From the NCBI GenBank assembly GCA_013398175.1, contig VZRZ01008777.1:31954-95953 (forward strand): DNA of 64,000 nt, written 5' to 3'. Made by a program: the position numbers and the translations under genes. Of this stretch, positions 12,401 to 23,851 are shown piece after piece. Numbering within the stretch: position 1 is the first letter of the stretch; each line of letters begins with the position of its first letter. Below the pieces are notes generated by a model. The model was not told the origin of the DNA. It searched no databases and saw nothing but the letters and a program-made list of their open reading frames with translations. The stretch comes from Climacteris rufus (taxonomy: Eukaryota; Chordata; Aves; Passeriformes; Climacteridae).

Positions 12401-13096
12401 TTCAAAACCAAGCTACAAAAGTATCCAAATGTTTGGACATGTACCTGCAGAGTAGCTGTGTTCCAGCTGCAGGAGCCTGCAGTACCAGTGTGTGGTTACC
12501 GAGACATCTCAGTAACTTCCCAGTAACCTCAGTCATCTGCAATTTAAGACTCAGATTTCTATGTGCAAGCAGATTTATGATGAGATAGGCATTAAAAACA
12601 TTGCCAACAGTTTAAAGAGACCACAGTAGCTGGACCTACCACACACTGGACAGTTACTGCTTTGGAAGACAGAGAGATTAACCAAAACCACAGAGGATGC
12701 CAGTTTTACCACACTAAGACCAGTGTGGAAGCTATTAGGTACATTCATGTGAGAGGAATTGTAAAATATCTGCTATCCCAAGAAGGAGGTCCCAGAAAAC
12801 AAGAGCACAACTCTGGTCTCTTTTGGCGATCCAGTTTTATAGACCAATGTGACCACCAGACAGGAGCTCCTGATATCCAAAAGAAGGACTGGGTTGCTGG
12901 TAAGGATCACAGATGTCAAAATCAAAATGTCATGAAGGTGTGAGGTGAGATGCCAAGAAGAAGGGCCAATGGCTTCACATCACTGAGATGTGATGGTAAC
13001 AGCCATGCAAAACTTGGAGCAATGACCATCTGAACTCATGTGACAGAGAGGAACTGTGCCAGTGTTTACCAGTGGCCTCATACCCTGTTGATCAGA
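9421..13096. other. No gene seen; non-coding
   Basis: Unique-looking sequence with purine-rich patches (10,130-10,160 and 10,620-10,700). Open frames reach 112 codons at most, overlap across strands, and show no domain or phase-1 splice context like that of the gene at 24-60 kb. Confidence 0.45.
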
Positions 13097-13101
13097 ACAT
13101 G

Positions 13102-14145
13102 TGTGGTAGTTTGACAGGGTCTGGTTATTTGGGAGTGGTAAGGGCCAAAAAGATGGCTCCTGTGAAAAGCTGCCAGAAGCTTCCACAGCCGTCCAGCAGA
13201 GCCAATCTCTGATAGCTCTGAAGATGGACGTGCTACTACCTATGGCTGGGCCAATTAGAGATGGAGGTAATGCCTCTGTGACAACATATTTAAGAAGAAA
13301 TCCCAACTAGTACGCATGCGTACTGTAGCTGTAGTTAGACAAAGAGAAGGAGTAAGAACAATGTAGCAGAAGCAGCAAATATGGACACCATCAAGGTCAG
13401 CCAAGAAGGGAAAGGAGGGGGGAAGCTTCAAACACCAAAGCTGAGAGACATCTTCACAGCCTGTGATCTGTGGTAAGGACTATGTTGGTGTGGCGTTCCC
13501 CCGCATGCCCTCAATGGAGATACAGAGGTCCACCCCAGCCATGGGGAAGGAGTCCCTGCCAGAGCAGGATGGGTGGATGCCTAGGGGACAGCATTCTGTG
13601 TGGGTCAAAAGATAAAGAAGCTCCTACTCTCTCTACTCTGGTGGGAGTAATTACTGACAAAGGAGCTTTGCCCTGAGTGGGACTCAGCTTTGGAAGGATT
13701 GTATCTCCTTGCCAGTGACCCAGTGGCAGTTGTATCAGATGAACTGTGTTATCTGATAGGAAAACGTCACTTCGTAGTGGTGTGGAAGAGGCAATTAACA
13801 CCACAGAGGCTGCAAAGGTTACCGGCCCCTCCTAAGCAGTTGCTGTGAAAGGAAAACATCTCAAAGGAATGAACTGACCAAAGTAAACCCTCACCCTGTC
13901 TCCTTGCATGCTAGTAGGAAGGAGGGAGAGATTGGGGGGTGGGGGGAAGAAAGTGTTTTAAGAGCTTATTTTGCTTCTCAGTATACTCCTCTGACAATGT
14001 AATAAATTCACTTAATTACTTTCAAGTTTTGAGCCTGTTTTGCCTAGGATAGTAGCTTAATTAATTAGAATCTTTTTTCTCTCTGAATGGTCCTTATCTC
14101 AACTTGAAGCGGCTTTTCGTGGGGGCCTGGCATTCAGCCACAACA
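13102..14145 (+). mobile_element. ERVL-like solo LTR (about 1.04 kb) with 5-bp TSD
   Basis: It starts TGTGGTAGTTTGACAGGGTC and ends in CCACAACA. It is bounded by the direct repeat ACATG at 13,097-13,101 and 14,146-14,150, consistent with a 5-bp TSD, though an A shared at the edge makes 6 bp possible. The blocks are those of a long avian LTR: 'gggccaattagagatgga', a 'tatttaag' promoter-like box near 13,286, a purine-rich region, AATAAA at 14,001-14,006 and a U5 with 'gagcctgttttgcc' and 'tccttatctcaacttgaagc'. A second diverged copy lies at 55.0-56.1 kb. There is no internal region, so it is a solo LTR. Confidence 0.85.
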
Positions 14146-15969
14146 ACATGCTGGAAATAAATCTGAATTAATGCTAGAAGTGTTCAAGCTGTGATCCTTG
14201 TGTCTTAGAGATTCCTGCAAGACAGTCGTGCTGAAAGCCCTTTCCATCACTGGGACAGCACTGATGAGAAAGTGTCACCTGCAGAGACTTTCAATGCTCA
14301 GAAAAGAGCAAAACAAAAAGCAACGAAGCTGCTGTACACTCATAAGAGCAAGTCCTACTCAGTTTTCTGACCTCTCCGACCATCTGGGTTGATGGAGGCA
14401 CCACACTGAGATACCAGCATTCCAGAGTGGGGTGATGTTCAGACCCAGCACTGCGGACTACCTCCCTGTTCCTTCTGTGAACTTCCTGCTAATCTTCCTT
14501 CTAGCTTGGATAGCCAAAAGAATCAGGCAATTTAATTTCCTTGACTCAGGCTGATGGAGTTAGGTACTGATTTTTCAGCACATAGACATCTTATTTTAAA
14601 GCACCTGAGGTATCTCCATTTGTTCTCATTTGACACCTTTGTGCTACATTTCAGGCTGACAGACCATACAAACACATCCAGCAGATGTGCTTTAACTGAT
14701 GAAACACTTTGTAACCGTGATAGCATTTGGCCACAAATTGGGAATTTCAATGTTTTCTAAGCCATGAGACAGCGAATTTGCCATCCTGACCCCGTGACTA
14801 TACACCATTGTTAGCTGTAACCAGGGGGCAATGGAGAAAAGATTATTGACTTTTCTGCTCAGAATACAGAACAGAGTTTAACCGATTTTCTATCCAGGTA
14901 AGAATGGTATAGCCTGCAAGCGACTGCTTATTTCCTCCACAGAAAAAATGCTGAATGTGTAGACATGCTGTCTTTCAAGGACTGTCAAGTAATGTAAGTA
15001 TTGAGTGTTTTATGACAGGATGATGTAAATGGCATTAAAGGTGGTTTTGGCCTCTGCTGTAGCTATGATTACTGGCACAGCCAGACCTTTCACACTAGTG
15101 AATGCAGAACAAACAAACAATAAAGGCTGCACATCCACAAAAGAGAATAATTAGACAACGGGCTTACATATCCCAAAATTTCAGTGTAAAGACCCTGCAC
15201 CAATGAAACAGTAATGAAGGGCATCTTGTGGTTGAAATTTGCTGGCTGTAGAAACCAATGGATTTTAGAATTCTGGATAGAAGTCACAGGTCTGAACCAG
15301 GGAGGAAAATCCTTAGCAAGTGTTTCAGCAAAGCACAGTGTTAATCAAGTAAGTACATAATAAGCATCCAAACATGTATACAGGTAAGTAAAAAAACCCC
15401 ACCATTCCATACTCTTCATGTTTCTCTTGGATCTCTCATACAAAACCAAGTGTTTTTGCAGTTGTGCACTGACTATCTGCAGCTGCAATTCACAGTCCAT
15501 CATTCAGAGCACTGGTTTAATTGCAGCTATGAACACATGCACAGCACACAGGAGTGCTCCAGGAAAGGGCCCTCAGAGATCATGCAATATCCCAAAAAGG
15601 AGACGGTGAGCTTTTTGTGAAGTAACAGAAAGTCCCAAAGAGCTGTACTTCTGCACCAAGATGTTGAGATGACACTATTTCCTGATTAAGATGCAGGTGC
15701 ATTCAGAGATGTAAGAAGGGAAAGCTTTCTTCCTGGCAGATCATCCAGGGTGACTAGGGACAGGGTCAATTTGGGCTGTTGGGGTGATACTGTGGGCCAG
15801 ATATACTGGTGATGACCTTGTATACTCATCTGGAGGGAAAATGTGATAAAAGCCAACCAAGCAGAGAACACTGTTCCAGAAGGCAAGATCTCCTCAAAAG
15901 AATGCTCATCTGTTGTCGAGAGTGTCATTGATGTATGGTTAGCGAAGAGAGGACATGATCGGGTGCAGC

Positions 15970-16207
15970 TGTTGGGATAGTGGTTTTCCACGGGGCAAGC
16001 TGAAGCAGGGTTGCTGTGTCCTTGAGCAAGAAGTTGTGCAATAACAAGATGTGAAAAACAGGACTTAGCTAAGTGAAGGGAGGCAACAAGAATGTTAGAG
16101 ATAAGAAAGTAAGAGAGAAGTGTGTATATAAACTGTAACTTTTAGCAAATAAAGTGAGACTTGTTGATCATCATCGGATGTGCTTGTCTCCCGTCATTTT
16201 TCCCACA
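15970..16207 (+). mobile_element. Short LTR-like unit
   Basis: It begins TGTTGGGATAGTGG and ends TTTTTCCCACA, which are imperfect inverted ends. Inside is a TATA box 'gtatataaac' at 16,124-16,133, then AATAAA at 16,148-16,153 and a U5-like tail 'ttgatcatcatcggatgtgc'. No TSD was found. The upstream 15.69-15.97 kb could be a remnant of retroviral interior or unrelated DNA; no retroviral motif is visible there. The left boundary is uncertain. Confidence 0.55.
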
Positions 16208-16208
16208 A

Positions 16209-19200
16209 CCTGTCAACCACATTAGGAAAAGATGAGGGAACAGAAAACCTGCTGCCAAAAAATTATGGGTAAAGGGCAGAAAAAAGAAAGAGAAAATCCA
16301 GAGGAAAGTATTATGCTTCAAAGATCTGAATGAGATCGGGTGGGATTTTTCCTGCTCTGGGTTGGAGTGAGAAACAGATTTAATCTCAGTCATGCCCTAG
16401 CAAAGCAACCTCCACTTTACAGTTGTACACACATTTCCCCTCACTATGTAGCTGTCCCTTCTTGTACAGCTCTGGCCTCCCTCTCCAAGCACCAGGAGCA
16501 AGGACACCTATGAAGCCATGGTGTACCTCACTGGCAGAGTAGAAGTGGGAATGCACAGAAGAAAAAACAGAACAGAGCTGAATCAAAAAGGGTGTCTCTT
16601 GACCCCCCTAACAGTACACAGAGTGAGTAAATGCCAACCTTCCCATATGAGAACAAGACTTACTCCTCACCACATCACTAATCAAAACTACAGAAATAAA
16701 CGGTGAAGTGAAAACGTTTCCCCACTCCCCCAAAGAACAAGCCAGGGAATCTTTCAAATCTGGGACATATGATGTTTTAATTCCTTTCTGTTCTGTATTT
16801 GAAATGAAAGATAGTTCTCCAAATCATCCCTTCTCCACTCCCACTGCCTATGGTTTCCACACACATAGTTATGACTGGACTCCACTCTATTTCATGAAAA
16901 TCCTTGGTTAAATGCAGTTTGTCTCCCTGCTGCCCTAAGGGTGTGGTCATTTGTGTTTTTGAAATAGCTATAAAACAGCGCCATAACCTGGGCAGTGTGG
17001 TACATCCATCCAAAACCTAAGCAAGCGGGAGCACAGAATTTCCAGTTCCAAAGCTGGCTCAGTTGGATCTGTGTGTATTCTATAATAAACTTTATTACAA
17101 GAGTTAAGAGTCTAAAATTTATCAGTGTTTTTTGTAGAAGACTGGGAACAAGACTGGGAACAAGAACATAACATTTCTCCGTGAGAGATCAAATTGTTTC
17201 CTGGTGAAACTGCCTGCACTCCTTTGGTATGCTGGATCTATTCTAATTTAAGGCTGAATTTCTTACTATGGCAAATATGAGCTAAGCTCACTGTTCAAAC
17301 AGCTGCCTCTGTAGATGTACAGTATATTTTAAAGTGGTGCCATATCTCTGAGGTTCTAAAGCTAATTTCCAGATCTACTGTTAGCTATGATGCCATTGGT
17401 AACAGTGCAGTCCTTGGCCAGTGAACTCTACTTTTTCAATATGTTACCAGAAAATGTTTCTAAGATGTCAGACTCTCCCATATTCCATTCCCTCATTCTT
17501 TGGATGCTACTTGAGGTGGTTTGAAAGAGATGTTTCATTTGCATAAGGTGCTACTGACTCTCTGGAGCAAAGCCTGGTAGACTTGGACCCCACCACCTAG
17601 AATATGGATTCTATTATCTCCCCAGTTTTCCTATGTGAAAAGGGCATTATCAGTATCTTAAAGGTCTTCAAGACTTGTAGCTCACAAATAAAAAACATGT
17701 AACATCATGTAATACTATTACAAACATATCAAGACTCATAATGACATCATAGCATCTGCTTTTCACTGGGACTTTATGATTTTGTATTTTTTGGCATTCC
17801 CACCACGGAAAATCAAAAGGGAAATGGCACTTCAAAATATTCCATTAAAAATATTCAGTTTGCCCTCCAGCTTCTCAGAGGATTTAATTTCTTCTCTTTT
17901 TTATTATTTTCTGTGTATGGAAAAGCATTCTAAAGCTTCTTTTACTTGATTTAATGCTGAGTGTGATTCCATTCACACTGCAACATGAGTTAATTAAACT
18001 AAACAAAGGCCACATTATCCACACTTTCAGCAGGAACAAAGAGATGATGTTTTTAAATGCAATAAAAATTGCCAATTTATAATATTATTTCTATTCTGCT
18101 TACTGTAAATGAAATGAAATGAAGAAAGCAAACAAATAGAGATAATAAACCTTAAACACTACTATCATTGTTACAGTATTCCCTTTTATTTTTTTCCTGT
18201 TTTCTTTCCTTCTGGCTTTTTGTCTTTTACCCTTACCATCAAGACTGTTAACATAAAGTGACTACGACAGCAAGCAAAACATTTAAGTTAAAAATTCCTT
18301 ACATTTCCTACTTTTTATTAGAAAAGCACATAGAAAAAATAAATTATTTTTCCTTGCAGGAGATGAAAAATAATTAAAACTTCAAATGTATCTTGCACCA
18401 CCTTCTTCCTTCTGTGGCAGGAAAAAAAAAAAAGACTTTTTCCCCCTCAGGAGAATGAAATCAATATCTGGAGCAGATTACTGACAGTGTAATAACCACC
18501 CTGACTGCCAGTGCACAGTGCTGCACAGCATCCTCGGGGAAGCACCCTCAGGGAAGCCCTGCAGGCAATCTGCATCCTATTTGCTGACCCATCCTGCACC
18601 ATCAGTGAAGCCCCTTTGCTGATGTAAGAACCTGGATGCCTTTCCCTTCAAAACAGCCAAAGCTCCCATACCACAAACCAACCCACAGACAGTGGGGCCA
18701 AAACCTCCACTTCCTCTTCTGCAGTCTGCAATGTGTAAGAAGAGCAAAGATGATGCAGGTAATCCTTACCTGATTACTTCCACAAGATGTATAAAAGTAC
18801 CTGGATATACTTTTGTGCCACAGCTATGAAGACTTCAGAAGGGAAAAATGCTTGATATAGACCAAACAGCCCTTGGACCACCACAAACTCAGCACAGTGG
18901 GCTGGTGAACAGAATCTGGTCACAAAATCTCCTCAACTGGCTGATACTGCAGCTTGTTGCAGTATCAAAGCAGCTGCAGCTGCAAAGGTGACTGGAGTTT
19001 TGTGAAGTTCTCAAGAAAATAAAGGCACGCAAAGCAAGGCTTCATGAAAGGTATCCTCTGGATAAAAACACCTTTTAGGATTTCCACCCATAATCTCTCT
19101 GTGCTCCTCCCACTAGTCCCATCTACTGCTTCCCAACAACACATCTCTCTGTGTAGCTTACTGCTTTAAATGCCCATTTGCAACTTTTTGGTTCCACAGC

Positions 19201-22200
19201 ATTTCTTCAACCTGTCCAGCATTTCTGCAAGAGGTCCAAAGGTGCACTTTTCTTTTCTTTGCCAAACATCAATATGTGTCAGAATAAGATTTTAAAGACA
19301 TATCTCATATTTAGTTTCTGAATATACTGTAACAGCCAAAAAACCTGCATCTGATCTATTCAGTATGGGTTCTTACCAAATACCAAACACACTATATCTG
19401 ATTCAGGATATTTAATCCTCTCCTCTTTGAGCAACTGAATAAAAGAAGTTGGAGCCTTTATATGAGATCTTCAGAAGCCACAACACTCCAAAATATTCTT
19501 CTCTTTCCAAACAAAATGAAATTATCTATTTAAAGATACTACAGATGACTTTTAAAATCTTTTTCTTTCCTCAAAATATCTCATCTATCTCTGCTTGAAG
19601 AATTAAAGGAGTTTGGTTAAGCAATAAAATTGACATGAGTCAATAATAAAAATGTCAGATTTGTCCAAAAAGATCTTTCTTAAGAAATCTTTTATTTCTC
19701 TATAGCCACAATGTCATTTTGACATTTTGACTTTGTTTGATAACAAAGTCATTATTTGGACACAATTTATGACTGTAGCAATGCATACAAAGTCCTATAA
19801 ATGCCTGAGAATGAAACTATAAAACTTGAGAGCTCTTTCTTCAGGTTTTGGAATATTTAATTATCTCCAAGATTATGCCATAAAATTATTACTCCTGCTA
19901 AAGTACAATGAAAAAGTGAAGAATGAACAGAACTATGCCTATGAAGTTACAGGTTACAGCTATTTATGTTACAAAGACTGTTGATCAAAACTGGGCTTAG
20001 CTAGAACAGAAATTAGGCAGACTTCAAATTTACAGCAAAAAAGCACTGACCAGAAGATTGACAAAGGATTGACATGTACTGCAAATGGTTTAAATTGTGG
20101 AACCTCCCCAAGCCCGCTCCTAAGCCAGCCCTAGCCTCATGCTTTAGGGGAGGATGCTACCCAACCACTCTAATATGTTTCTCATGTGGAGAAACATCAC
20201 AGGTCAAGCTCAATCTGTATTCCAAATGGTGCAGGACAACAAAATATTTCAGCTCTAACAAAGAAGAGAGAAAACAGGAATAACAGTAATAACTGTTCAT
20301 TTTCTAGTGCTCTGAGAGAAATCCCATCCCTTCAAAGAGTTAAAGAACTTCTAAGGGTGATTAATGAGTAAAATCATCATATTGAATGTGTTGATGAAGG
20401 GACATAGAAAGAGATGGCAAAGAGGATGACAGAGGTGAGAGTGGCCTCAGAGGAGAAACTGGCTGCATATTCACACAAATATGCATTTATTTACTTCCAA
20501 GGGATTTACTTCCATGTACTGCAAATTGTGTTGAGGAATAAATGTGCTGATTAAACCTACACATAAATGCTGAGTGCATGGTCATTACAACACAACAGGA
20601 CTATTTGCAAGTGTACATATAAAGGGGCTGCCAAAAGGTCTGTTAAAACTGTGTACACATACCTAGTCAGCAAATAGGTCAATGCTCACCACTAACTCTG
20701 GTTTTTAATAAAGGGATTTGAGAATATTCCCTAATCTTATAAGAAACATAGATTTTCATTATTCTTTTGTGAACTAGAAGGAGTGCATTATAGTAGCTGG
20801 AAAAAAATTAAAAAGGCATCTTAGTTTGCCTTTTTTCTTCAGCTGCTCCCTCGCAATACATAAATTCAAGTTACAGTAGGAAAAAATGGAATGAATTGGC
20901 ACATGTGATATTTTATTACTGATTTTGGAAAAAGTAACAGCAGGTTTTTATGAAACACACACTGCCTCACATATTCTTCAGGGTAATCTGGCTTGGTTCT
21001 TACTGCTGGCAATGGGAAATAGTTGTGAGACTGCCAAGATTTTGATTCTTCATTCCTCTGGGCTCCCAGCGACCCAGAACTTCGAAAGCACCAGGATCTC
21101 CTTGGAAATGCACATTACAGTGTGACCTTGGAGCTGTGAAGTGAAATGAGCTAAACAGAAAGGACTCTGCAAGCTCTAAAACCCCCAAAACACAGTAAAA
21201 TTTGCACAATTAAATCAGAAGATAACCTATGGTTTGGCAGAAGTTCACGTAAACTGAGACACATCTCTAAACCAGAAACAAGCAGACATTTTTCCACAGA
21301 AAACCATATAGCTGGAAAAATTCCTAGCATGCTTCAAAGCCGCATTCACTAACTGAGTAGAAAGCCAGCTTTAGGTTGGAAAAGGGACTTTGGTCTTTGT
21401 CGGTCCTTTAGTGGTTTACACAGCTCCGGTGATGAGGACTGAAGGGATTGCAGATTACTCCCAAGAATCTAATGCTCCCGGTGATAGAGAGAGAAAAGAG
21501 AGGCAGCTATGTGCTACCTTTTACTCTGGGATGAGTTTGAAAACACACACACAAAAATTCTCACATAGAACAGAAAAACCAGGTAGTTTGCATTTTAGTA
21601 GTTGTTACATTTGGCTATACATCTAGATCCAGAATGGGTCAAAGCAATTTAAGATCCATGAATTTCTATTTAATGGGACTAGCAGTCCCACGTTAGCTTT
21701 TTTCCCCACATGTTCTTAGACAGAAATATGCTATTTCATCCCATGTCAAATGTACTGTGCGTGCTGCTTGAAAACTATTCAGCTGAATTACTCTAGGAGA
21801 TAGCACTTGGGTTACATAAAATAATGTTACATATAAAATCTCTTTGACATGCCAGGTAATCTCTTTCATTAAGAGGAGTTTCTCACTGGGGAATATATTT
21901 TATCAGTCTGAACTTCAGCTGATTCAATTTTCTTTATGTCTTTTTGTCCAGACTGACTTCACTTTGTGGCAAACTTTCAAATCCTATGTGGCAGAATTTG
22001 TGCTCACCAGAACAAGAAGCATCTAACGAGATGAGCTGCAAGGGTGCTTATACCCTTAAGAATGAAACAAAGCAAGGGAAAGTCTTAATTTCCTTCTCAA
22101 AAGCCTGGAAGAGCACCCATTTATTTTCCCTGCCCCAAAGACAGTACATTTGGAAGAAACTGAACAGAATATTTATGCTGTTACCCTGCACACAGACTCA

Positions 22201-22364
22201 ACACATCTTCTATCATGGAACTTATCAAAAGATCACTTAAATCGATGACAGTCCTTCTATGGACTTCAACAAGCCTTGGATAAGATGAATCCCACACAGA
22301 GTCAACACCTGAGCCACCAGGTAGGAACAAGTTCCAAAATATTTAGCAAGAACCTTTTACTTAC
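16209..22364. other. No gene seen; non-coding
   Basis: AT-rich sequence without a supported exon. Small tandem patches occur: 'gactgggaacaa' twice near 17.14-17.17 kb, and AAATG units near 18.11 kb. A good donor-like site at 18,768 (minus strand) has no acceptor that gives an open phase-1 exon. If the minus-strand gene continues past 22.36 kb, its 3' exons or UTR could lie here, but I could not identify them. Confidence 0.45.
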
Positions 22365-22379
22365 CTTTTAAATCAAGGG
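22365..22379 (-). CDS. Candidate 15-nt phase-1 microexon of the minus-strand gene
   Basis: On the minus strand, an acceptor 'accattccttttccag' is followed by CCCTTGATTTAAAAG and then a full donor 'gtaagtaaaag'. The length is 15 nt (2+12+1), so it would enter and leave in phase 1. This is the same phase as every larger exon upstream of it. With a leading G from the previous exon it codes ALDLK. Phase and strand agree with the neighbouring exon at 24.6 kb, but so short a sequence carries no coding statistics. It could be a chance pairing of splice-like sites. Confidence 0.35.
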
Positions 22380-23073
22380 CTGGAAAAGGAATGGTGCCAA
22401 GAACAACCCTTTTCTGACATTACTTGCTTTTCCATAATGTTGCATATTTTGATAGTAGGTAGAACAGGTGTTGTAATATAATCTCTCTGCTGAGAACTAA
22501 ATGACAGTCCCTAGTTGTAGGGGACGCTAAAGTAGTAAAGAGGAGAAAATGTACAAAAAAATGAAAGTACATTTTGTCCAACTTGTGATGAGGCATAAAA
22601 TAAAACGTAAATTTCTATTTGGAGGAGATGAACATAACGACATTGGTCTTTGCAATGAGAGTGAGCCTGTATTGTATAACCTGGGTTTGCAACTGAGGCA
22701 GTGTGGTACCATTTACCTGAATTTGAACATAAGTATTATATCAGTTCTACCTTCATCATCATTAACACAGCATGAAACTGATACTATTAACACCAATGAT
22801 AACAAAGAGATGTGATTAGTCTCAATTCAGACGGGCAATTAAAATTTAAAAAAAAGGGAGAAGAAATGTTATTTAACTGTATATGAACAAAGAGGTTCTA
22901 TTAACCTGGCTTTGCAGCAAAGAAAATTGTCAATATTGCTAACACGGTTGCAATTACCTTGGTGTCAATGTCGCTGAGAAAAGGAGTTCATAATTAGGAC
23001 AACAAAGTTAGTATTGACCTGAATTTTTAATAAAATCATATCAGCATTTTAATTTGGAACTATAAAATTAATC

Positions 23074-23079
23074 CCTGGG
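23074..23079. repeat. Left target-site duplication CCTGGG
   Basis: CCTGGG sits directly before the 5' LTR and is repeated perfectly at 23,852-23,857 directly after the 3' LTR. The pair fixes both ends of the mini element and shows it moved by integrase-type insertion with a 6-bp stagger. Confidence 0.9.
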
Positions 23080-23407
23080 TGTTGCCCATTTTTACTGTTA
23101 AAAATAGCGAGCTCTGCTAGACAGCTTTCAAGGACGAGAATTCTGTAAACATAGCTATGTTGTTGTAAAAATTATCTTGTTTTACATTCCTTTCCCACGA
23201 ACACAGATCCTTTGATGGACATTTCTTTTAACCACTGTAGTTAAAGACGGAAGCGTTAATTTTCTCCAATGAATTGTGATTTCAAAAAGTGTATATAAGA
23301 ATTAAACGAAGGTGGGTTCCCCCCCTTCTGCCCTTTGCTCTGAATACATTCTGACTCATTTCCTCTGTTCTGCGTCTCTGGCAGATAAGCCGTAATAAGC
23401 GGTAATA
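23080..23407 (+). repeat. 5' LTR of the mini element (328 bp)
   Basis: It starts TGTTGCCC and ends GCGGTAATA. A TATATAA box lies at 23,292-23,298 and the poly(A)-signal variant ATTAAA at 23,301-23,306, only a few bases downstream. A C-run and a TC-rich tract follow. Two bases (AC) separate the LTR end from the primer-binding site, as expected when integrase trims two terminal bases. Confidence 0.9.
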
Positions 23408-23409
23408 AC

Positions 23410-23427
23410 TGGTGGCCCGTACAGGGA
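23410..23427 (+). promoter_or_regulatory. Primer-binding site, probably tRNA-Ile
   Basis: TGGTGGCCCGTACAGGGA begins with TGG, complementary to the CCA tail of a tRNA, and lies 2 bp after the 5' LTR. From memory of vertebrate tRNA-Ile(AAT), whose 3' end is ...CCCCGTACGGGCCA plus CCA, it matches 17 of 18 bases. The tRNA identity is an inference to be checked against the host's tRNA set. The site's role is to prime minus-strand DNA synthesis. Confidence 0.75.
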
Positions 23428-23510
23428 TGACGTGGAGGATCATTTCAATGGTCCTTCCACTAGCAGAGTCTGAACTTTGTTCGTTCATTTTTTTTTCTTT
23501 TTTTTAAATG

Positions 23511-23523
23511 AAAAAGGGTGAGA
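23511..23523 (+). promoter_or_regulatory. Polypurine-tract-like segment before 3' LTR
   Basis: AAAAAGGGTGAGA lies directly before the TG of the 3' LTR and is purine except for one T. It is preceded by a T-rich run at about 23,488-23,505. This is where a polypurine tract priming plus-strand synthesis should be, and the T-rich run upstream resembles the U-box of retroviruses. Confidence 0.6.
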
Positions 23524-23851
23524 TGTTGCCCATTTTTACTGTTAAAAATAGCGAGCTCTGCTAGACAGCTTTCAAGGACGAGAATTCTGTAAACATAGCT
23601 ATGTTGTTGTAAAAATTATCTTGTTTTACATTCCTTTCCCACGAACACAGATCCTTTGATGGACATTTCTTTTAACCACTGTAGTTAAAGACGGAAGTGT
23701 TAATTTTCTCCAATGAACTGTGATTTCAAAAAGTGTATATAAGAATTAAACGAAGGTGGGTTCCCCCCCTTCCGCCCTTTGCTCTGAACACATTCTGACT
23801 TGTCTCCTCTGTTCTGCGTCTCCGGCAGATAAGCCGTAATAAGCGGTAATA
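23524..23851 (+). repeat. 3' LTR of the mini element (328 bp)
   Basis: It is the same length as the 5' LTR and identical to it over the first 174 positions. The last 154 positions hold eight transitions, five of which are explained by CpG decay. TATATAA lies at 23,736-23,742 and ATTAAA at 23,745-23,750. It ends GGTAATA, directly followed by the right TSD copy CCTGGG at 23,852-23,857. Confidence 0.9.

Larger units (their letters stand above)
23080..23851 (+). mobile_element. Miniature LTR retroelement, complete, 772 bp (TRIM-like)
   Basis: Two direct 328-bp LTRs (23,080-23,407 and 23,524-23,851) enclose only 116 bp. The interior carries a primer-binding site at 23,410-23,427, a T-rich stretch and a purine-rich tract directly before the 3' LTR. 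The whole is flanked by the TSD CCTGGG. There is no gag, pro, pol or env and no open frame of note, so it must have been copied with proteins supplied by another element. Alternatively it is an internally deleted provirus. The LTRs differ at 8 of 328 positions by my alignment, all transitions with no indels. This fits a fairly old but not ancient insertion. The layout (paired LTRs, PBS and PPT, no genes, under 1 kb) is that of TRIM elements, known best in plants. The solo LTR at 3.8 kb belongs to the same family. Confidence 0.9.

Noticed and set aside
15686..15991. 101-codon minus-strand open frame next to the short LTR
   Set aside because: No retroviral motif or other family feature; it overlaps the LTR start.
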